This document shows, piece by piece, positions 59,847 to 64,000 of a stretch of DNA of 64,000 nucleotides (position 1 is the stretch's first letter; each line of letters opens with the position of its first letter). Below the pieces are notes generated by a model, which saw only the letters and a program-made list of their open reading frames with translations, did no database searches and was not told the origin of the DNA. A program made the position numbers and the translations under genes. This DNA comes from Phil1 sp040767925 (GTDB taxonomy: Bacteria > Bacillota > Clostridia > Christensenellales > CAG-138): contig JAXGNN010000001.1 in NCBI GenBank assembly GCA_040767925.1, positions 310,001 to 374,000 on the forward strand. The letters are read 5' to 3'.

Positions 59847-62800
59847 TCAGGAGAGCTTTACGTAATCGTCGATCACATAGCCGTAGATGCCGCCCGCATC
59901 GACGAGGCACCAGCCGTCGAGCACGAGGTAGACGGTGACGGAGGTCTTCGAAGGCAGCGTTTTGATCTTCGCGCTGTCCGTCCCCCGCCCCTGCCTGAGG
60001 TTGACCTCGGCCGTCGTCGAGGTCGCGATGAGCGTGAGCGTGTCCGATACCTTGGGAATGCCCGCCGTGCCGGAGGCCGTCACCTTCGCATACGCTTTAT
60101 AGACGAAGCCCGTTTTTCCGTTATAGAGGATATAATACCAATCCCCGCACTCTCCGAGGATGGAGAAGCGCGTGTTGGCGGCGAAGGTATCTATGACGGC
60201 GCTGCCCGTGGACGTAGCCCTGGTGCGGAAGTTCACCTTCGCGGTGGACGCGCCGGAGGCGAGCGTGAGGCCGCCCGCGACGGTGTCCCCCGTCCCCTCG
60301 GGCACGACGCCGCCGCCGGTATCGCCGGAGCCGTTCGAAGCCTTCGCGGTCACGGTGACGTATTTGGCGGAGAGATAGCCCTTTTTGCCGTTGTATTCCG
60401 CGCCGTACCAGCCATCCTTGAGCGCGTACAGCGTCACGGTCACCCCTTTGGAAAGAAGGGTGATGACCTTGTTTGAAGTGCTCGGCCCCTCGCGGAAATT
60501 CACGGAGGCCGTGGTCACGCCCGTGCCGGTCGCGACGTCGCTCCCGCCGCCGTCGCCCGCGCCGCCGCTCTTTTCGGGAATCGCGACCTTGACGGATACG
60601 TATTTTCCGCTGACCCAGCCCTCGGAGCCATCGGCGAGCTTCACCTGATACCAGCCGTCCTTCACAGCGTACAGCTTCAATTCCGCGCCCTTCGCGAGCA
60701 CCTTGAGCTCCTTGTAACCCGTGCCCGGGCCGACGCGCAAATAGACGCGGCCCGTGGTGACCCCTTCGCCGCAATCGTTGACGGGCGTGCTCCAGCCGTC
60801 GTCTACGGGCGCGGTGCCCGTGATTTTCACATAATCCTCATGGACGAAGCCCTCGGTTTCTCCCGCCCGGACGCGGTACCACGCGCCGAAGATGCCCAGG
60901 ATGACGACGCTCGTGTTCTTGTCGAGCTTTTTGAGCGAGAGGAACGACACGTCCGAGCCCTGCCTGAGGTTGACGCCGCCGGCGGTGATGATGCCCGTCT
61001 GCACAACTCCCGGCATGGCGCCGGGCGACGGAGAGGGCGAGGATGAATCCCCGGGCGTTTGCGTCGGCGTCGGCGTAACCGGAGGCGCGGGCGTCGCCTC
61101 GGCGGTGATCTTCACATAGCTCGCGCTGATATAGCCGTAGTCGCCCTCGCAGAACGCGTAATACCAGGAGGAATTCACGATGCCCATGAGCGCAAGGGGT
61201 GTGTTCTTGGAAACGCTCTTGATGATGTCGTAAGTCGTCGCGGGGCCCAAACGGAATTTGACCCCTTCGCCCGTGCAATAGCCGTAATACGCGGCCGGGG
61301 GCATGTCCGCATTCCCCGTGCCCGTCGGCGTGGGGGACGCGCCGGGCGTTGTGCCCGCCGGCGCGCTCGGCGTGGGCGAGGGCGCGGCGGAGGCTGTGAA
61401 CTTCACATAGCTCGCGTACACCCAGCCCTCGGAGGTGGTGCCGTCCACGGCGATATGGTACCAGCCGTTGACGAGCTCATAGACGGTAAGCGCAACCCCC
61501 TTCTTGAGCATCCCGAGGGACGTGTACGCGGTGCCTGCGCCCGTGCGTAAATTGACCTCGGCGGTCGTTTTGCCCGTGCCGATGGCGCTCATGCCCACGA
61601 CCGTGCTCGGCTTCACCGGGTCGGGGACGACGGGCACGACGACGGAGGAGAGCGACGCGCCGGGATAATAGAAGGCGAGTATGTCGACATAGCTCTGCCC
61701 CTGACCCGCCCTCTGCTGCGCGCCGCGCTGGCTTAAACCGACGCCGTGACCCCAGCGCGCGTGGTAGATATAGTAGCCGGAGCCGTCGGAAGCATATTCG
61801 CCCCAATACACGCGCAAATTGGCGTTCGCGACCGCGCCGTAGGAATAAAGCTCCGCCGTGTTGAAGGTGACCGTAACGTCCGAATAACCGCCGCCGTCCG
61901 TCGTGACGTCCATGACGACGCTCATCATCGTCATGTTGCGCGAAACGCCGGAATACCGGGGCGTGTGCATCTCCGCCGACTTGATGGAGGAAATGCCCGT
62001 GGGCTGCACGCCCGTCGCCGCGTACGCCTTGGCGAGCAGCAGGTTGTACATGCCCTGCGAGATCGAGCCCGCGGACTGTATGGGCAGCTTCACCGTTTCG
62101 CACAGCGCGGCGGCGTTCGCCTTGTCGTAATCGTCGATACTGATCGCAAAGCCCGCGTTGGTGGCGTTCTTCGTGGGCCACGCGTAGGTCACAAGGTTGG
62201 TTTCCCCGCCGTTGGACGCGCTGTAATAGGCGCACAGGATGCTGCCGTTGACCGTCAGGACCTTGTCTAACGTGGAGTCGACCGCGGCGATCACGTTCTT
62301 ATAGGCTGAGTTAAAGCCCTTGTACACCTGGTCGGAGGAGGTGTCTCCGATGTGGTATTCCGCGTTGGGCGAGGCGAGCACGCTCGTGAGCACGTAGCTC
62401 TTGGCGGCGATGGACTGCGCCTTGAGCGCCTCGATGGGATAATTGTCGTTCATCTCGTACGCGACGACGCCGTAGAGATAGTGTGCGAGGGGAACCTCGT
62501 TGACGATCTGTATGTAGCCCGTCGAGAGCAGCTTGACGTTGAAATGGCCGAGATATCTCCTGGAGTTGAAATACATGCTGCCGGCGGAGGGGTCCATTCT
62601 GGCGCGCTTGATCGAGAAGGATTTGCCGGAAAACAGCTCCCCTTCGGTCGAGTGGGTCGCGGTGATGACGCCGTTTGCGGCGCGTAGCGTCAGGCTGCCG
62701 CCCGAAAACGGCCTGCCGTTTTCGTTGATGAAGTATTCGCCCGTGACGCTCATCACGATGGAGGTGGCGTTGTTGGTGGTCAGCCTCACGCGGACGGAAC

Positions 62801-62888
62801 CGATGTCCGTCGCCGCCGTCGCCACGGACGCCGGAAGCAGCGTCATTAGCATCAGGAATATCAGCGTTAGGGCGGCCGCTCGTTTCAT
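59847..62888 (-). CDS. SpoIID/LytB-domain protein with seven SH3 repeats
   Basis: 1013 residues. Signal peptide 1-26 and a SpoIID domain (about 27-415; VPLAHYLYGVVAYEMNDN, then WGHGVGLSQRGAQ) that cleaves denuded glycan strands of peptidoglycan. Then seven bacterial SH3 domains, spaced by Ser/Thr/Pro linkers, near residues 436, 533, 626, 703, 783, 873 and 949. The ATG at 62888 follows AGAGG. Larger than spore SpoIID (about 340), so it is likely a wall-bound vegetative or spore amidase-type protein. Confidence 0.9.
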   Translation of the reverse strand: MKRAAALTLIFLMLMTLLPASVATAATDIGSVRVRLTTNNATSIVMSVTGEYFINENGRPFSGGSLTLRAANGVITATHSTEGELFSGKSFSIKRARMDPSAGSMYFNSRRYLGHFNVKLLSTGYIQIVNEVPLAHYLYGVVAYEMNDNYPIEALKAQSIAAKSYVLTSVLASPNAEYHIGDTSSDQVYKGFNSAYKNVIAAVDSTLDKVLTVNGSILCAYYSASNGGETNLVTYAWPTKNATNAGFAISIDDYDKANAAALCETVKLPIQSAGSISQGMYNLLLAKAYAATGVQPTGISSIKSAEMHTPRYSGVSRNMTMMSVVMDVTTDGGGYSDVTVTFNTAELYSYGAVANANLRVYWGEYASDGSGYYIYHARWGHGVGLSQRGAQQRAGQGQSYVDILAFYYPGASLSSVVVPVVPDPVKPSTVVGMSAIGTGKTTAEVNLRTGAGTAYTSLGMLKKGVALTVYELVNGWYHIAVDGTTSEGWVYASYVKFTASAAPSPTPSAPAGTTPGASPTPTGTGNADMPPAAYYGYCTGEGVKFRLGPATTYDIIKSVSKNTPLALMGIVNSSWYYAFCEGDYGYISASYVKITAEATPAPPVTPTPTQTPGDSSSPSPSPGAMPGVVQTGIITAGGVNLRQGSDVSFLSLKKLDKNTSVVILGIFGAWYRVRAGETEGFVHEDYVKITGTAPVDDGWSTPVNDCGEGVTTGRVYLRVGPGTGYKELKVLAKGAELKLYAVKDGWYQVKLADGSEGWVSGKYVSVKVAIPEKSGGAGDGGGSDVATGTGVTTASVNFREGPSTSNKVITLLSKGVTVTLYALKDGWYGAEYNGKKGYLSAKYVTVTAKASNGSGDTGGGVVPEGTGDTVAGGLTLASGASTAKVNFRTRATSTGSAVIDTFAANTRFSILGECGDWYYILYNGKTGFVYKAYAKVTASGTAGIPKVSDTLTLIATSTTAEVNLRQGRGTDSAKIKTLPSKTSVTVYLVLDGWCLVDAGGIYGYVIDDYVKLS

Positions 62889-63155
62889 TTGTTTACCTCT
62901 GGTTGCATTGGAATGTGATTTATAACTATACGACATAATTCTACCATATATTGCGCGCAATGTGTAGAATATCCCTGTCTGTTTGCGGAATGTTAATATA
63001 AATGGAATAATCATGTAACCTTTGCCGAAAAACGCGCATGAAAAAGACCCTTTCGGGCCGTTTCATCCGTGAACGCGCAAATGGAAATTCCGGAGCCATG
63101 TCCGTGATGATCGCGCGGCAACGCGTCCCGGTCCGCACATTTCCGGAATCCGGAT
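62889..63155. other. Intergenic region upstream of the SpoIID-type gene
   Basis: Holds a perfect 12-bp palindrome ATTGCGCGCAAT (62950-62961) and an ATTCTAC / GTAGAAT inverted pair (62938-62944, 62964-62970), in an AT-rich stretch typical of promoters. I see no gene. Confidence 0.5.
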
Positions 63156-63344
63156 TCACTCCGCGCGGATAAGCGCCTCCTCGATCAGCGCTTTTGAAAT
63201 ATACATCGCCTTTAGCCTGTTGTTGAGGAGCGTGTGGTGGGAAGTGCCATCGGGGAACTTCTCCTTGGCTTTTTCGCATTTGTGGATGACTGATAAGACC
63301 GCCCGGAGCGCCTCGGCCAATTCCGTTTTTGTGTAGTTCTCCAT
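63156..63344 (-). CDS. Small hypothetical protein
   Basis: 62-residue, mostly helical and basic (MENYTKTELAEALRAVLSVI; NNRLKAMYISKALIEEALI). ATG at 63344 with GAGGAGGG about 13 bases upstream; a longer frame would begin upstream of it without support. I do not recognise it. Likely a short regulatory or structural protein. Confidence 0.6.
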   Translation of the reverse strand: MENYTKTELAEALRAVLSVIHKCEKAKEKFPDGTSHHTLLNNRLKAMYISKALIEEALIRAE

Positions 63345-63397
63345 ACTCTCAGCGTCCCTCCTCGCACATTCCTCTTTGACCGCGTATCCGCGCCTGC

Positions 63398-63895
63398 TCA
63401 TTTTGCGCGTATGGAAAACATCGTTTTTATTTTTTTCCACAGCGTACTTCGGGGAGCAGGTTTGAATAGCTCCCCCATGTCCTCGCTCGATACCCACGGC
63501 AATCGAACGGTGAAGGAAATCCAAAAATACGGGTCATCCCGGTCGGTATTGGGAAACACATCCTCTTTACCGGGCCGGGTTATTTCAATCATTGCGTCAG
63601 GAAGCCCGCGCGAAATATCCGCGCCTTTCATTTCGCCGCATACGGAATACCAGACATGGTATTCAAGGGTTTTCGACGCAACATCCTCTCCCCACCAGGC
63701 GATCTCTTCCGGCCTGCCCGCATCAATTCCGAATTCTCTTAAGAAGGCAGGCAGCGATTTGCACGACTCCACGGCCTGAAAGTAATTTCCGCAGGCGGCG
63801 CAATCGCACGGCTCGTTATATGGGGTGCGGTAATTCGCAGTTGCGGCCGCGTCTACGAATAAGAGGGTGTCATCGAATTTCATTTCTTTCAGCAT
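63398..63895 (-). CDS. Hypothetical protein with CxxC motif
   Basis: 165-residue cytoplasmic protein. It has EPCDCAACGNY near the N-terminus, a possible zinc-binding pair, then FLREFGIDAGRPEEIAWWGE. ATG at 63895 has GGAGG 8 bases upstream. I recall similar proteins in toxin/immunity-type neighbourhoods, but no partner gene is seen. Function unknown. It lies 53 bp from the small protein on the same strand. Confidence 0.65.
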   Translation of the reverse strand: MLKEMKFDDTLLFVDAAATANYRTPYNEPCDCAACGNYFQAVESCKSLPAFLREFGIDAGRPEEIAWWGEDVASKTLEYHVWYSVCGEMKGADISRGLPDAMIEITRPGKEDVFPNTDRDDPYFWISFTVRLPWVSSEDMGELFKPAPRSTLWKKIKTMFSIRAK

Positions 63896-64000
63896 CCGCA
63901 AGGCCTCCGAAGTCTGTCGGCTCCAAGCATACCAAAAAGCCGAAGGGTATGCCACAGCCAATTTGCGGCATACCCCCAACAAAGGTTTCTCAGTACATTA

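Noticed and set aside
59847..62888. Tandem nucleotide repeats or CRISPR-like array in the SH3 region.
   Set aside because: The repeats are at protein level only, diverged, about 190-290 bp apart, and in one frame.
1..64000. tRNA, rRNA, transposase, integrase, prophage or defence island genes.
   Set aside because: None seen on either strand; CDS content is chromosomal and no CRISPR spacers or att-like repeats were recognised.

Overview
The window looks like chromosomal DNA of a GC-rich, endospore-forming member of the Clostridia. The evidence is an intact spoIIAA-spoIIAB-sigF operon, yunB, the recJ-apt-relA-dtd-hemZ gene order known from Firmicutes, TIGR04086 and YwlG family proteins, T-box and czcD-type riboswitches, and strong AGGAGG ribosome binding sites throughout. 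I cannot place it below class level. There are 54 supportable protein genes and no rRNA, tRNA, CRISPR array, transposase or phage gene.

Region 1 (1-15.6 kb) is accessory catabolism. A leftward operon encodes E1-alpha, E1-beta and E2 of a 2-oxoacid dehydrogenase complex, followed by the ATPase and a permease (cut by the left edge) of a nucleoside/sugar ABC importer; a GntR/UTRA regulator diverges from it. Next come a class V aminotransferase and a divergent IclR regulator sharing a perfect 10-bp-arm operator. Then follows the most unusual unit: a BusR-like (GntR-HTH plus RCK_C) regulator, a fused B12-binding/glutamate-mutase-like protein and an octopine/nopaline dehydrogenase-family enzyme. 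A YfcC-family transporter and a YgeY-like M20 hydrolase close the region.

Region 2 (15.8-33.4 kb) holds a sortase-type surface protein; an aminotransferase / ACT protein / phenylacetate-CoA ligase operon behind a T-box whose specifier reads UUC (Phe); an omega-amidase-like hydrolase; a rightward glycosyltransferase, SDR, MFS, GH2 set; a ComEC-type MBL protein; a solitary acyl carrier protein; hpf; a FeoA-FeoB fusion with an iron-repressor-like operator; and phzF.

Region 3 (33.4-45.7 kb) has ywlG, an MBL hydrolase, a P-type ATPase preceded by a czcD (NiCo) riboswitch, the spoIIA operon, yunB, a class A PBP, a uracil-DNA glycosylase lacking its iron-sulfur cysteines, and two secreted proteins sharing an unnamed C-terminal domain. 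Region 4 (45.7-64 kb) is mainly housekeeping (hemZ, MBL, dtd, relA, apt, recJ, TIGR04086), then a BlaI/M56 sensor pair, yajC, a GNAT and a DUF2156 protein, a SpoIID protein with seven SH3 repeats, and two unknowns at the right edge.

The best leads are the BusR-like/B12/opine-dehydrogenase operon, the Phe T-box over a phenylacetate-activating operon, the paired iron import and metal efflux genes with separate metal-sensing elements, and a 36-bp repeat found twice between a stop codon and a terminator.
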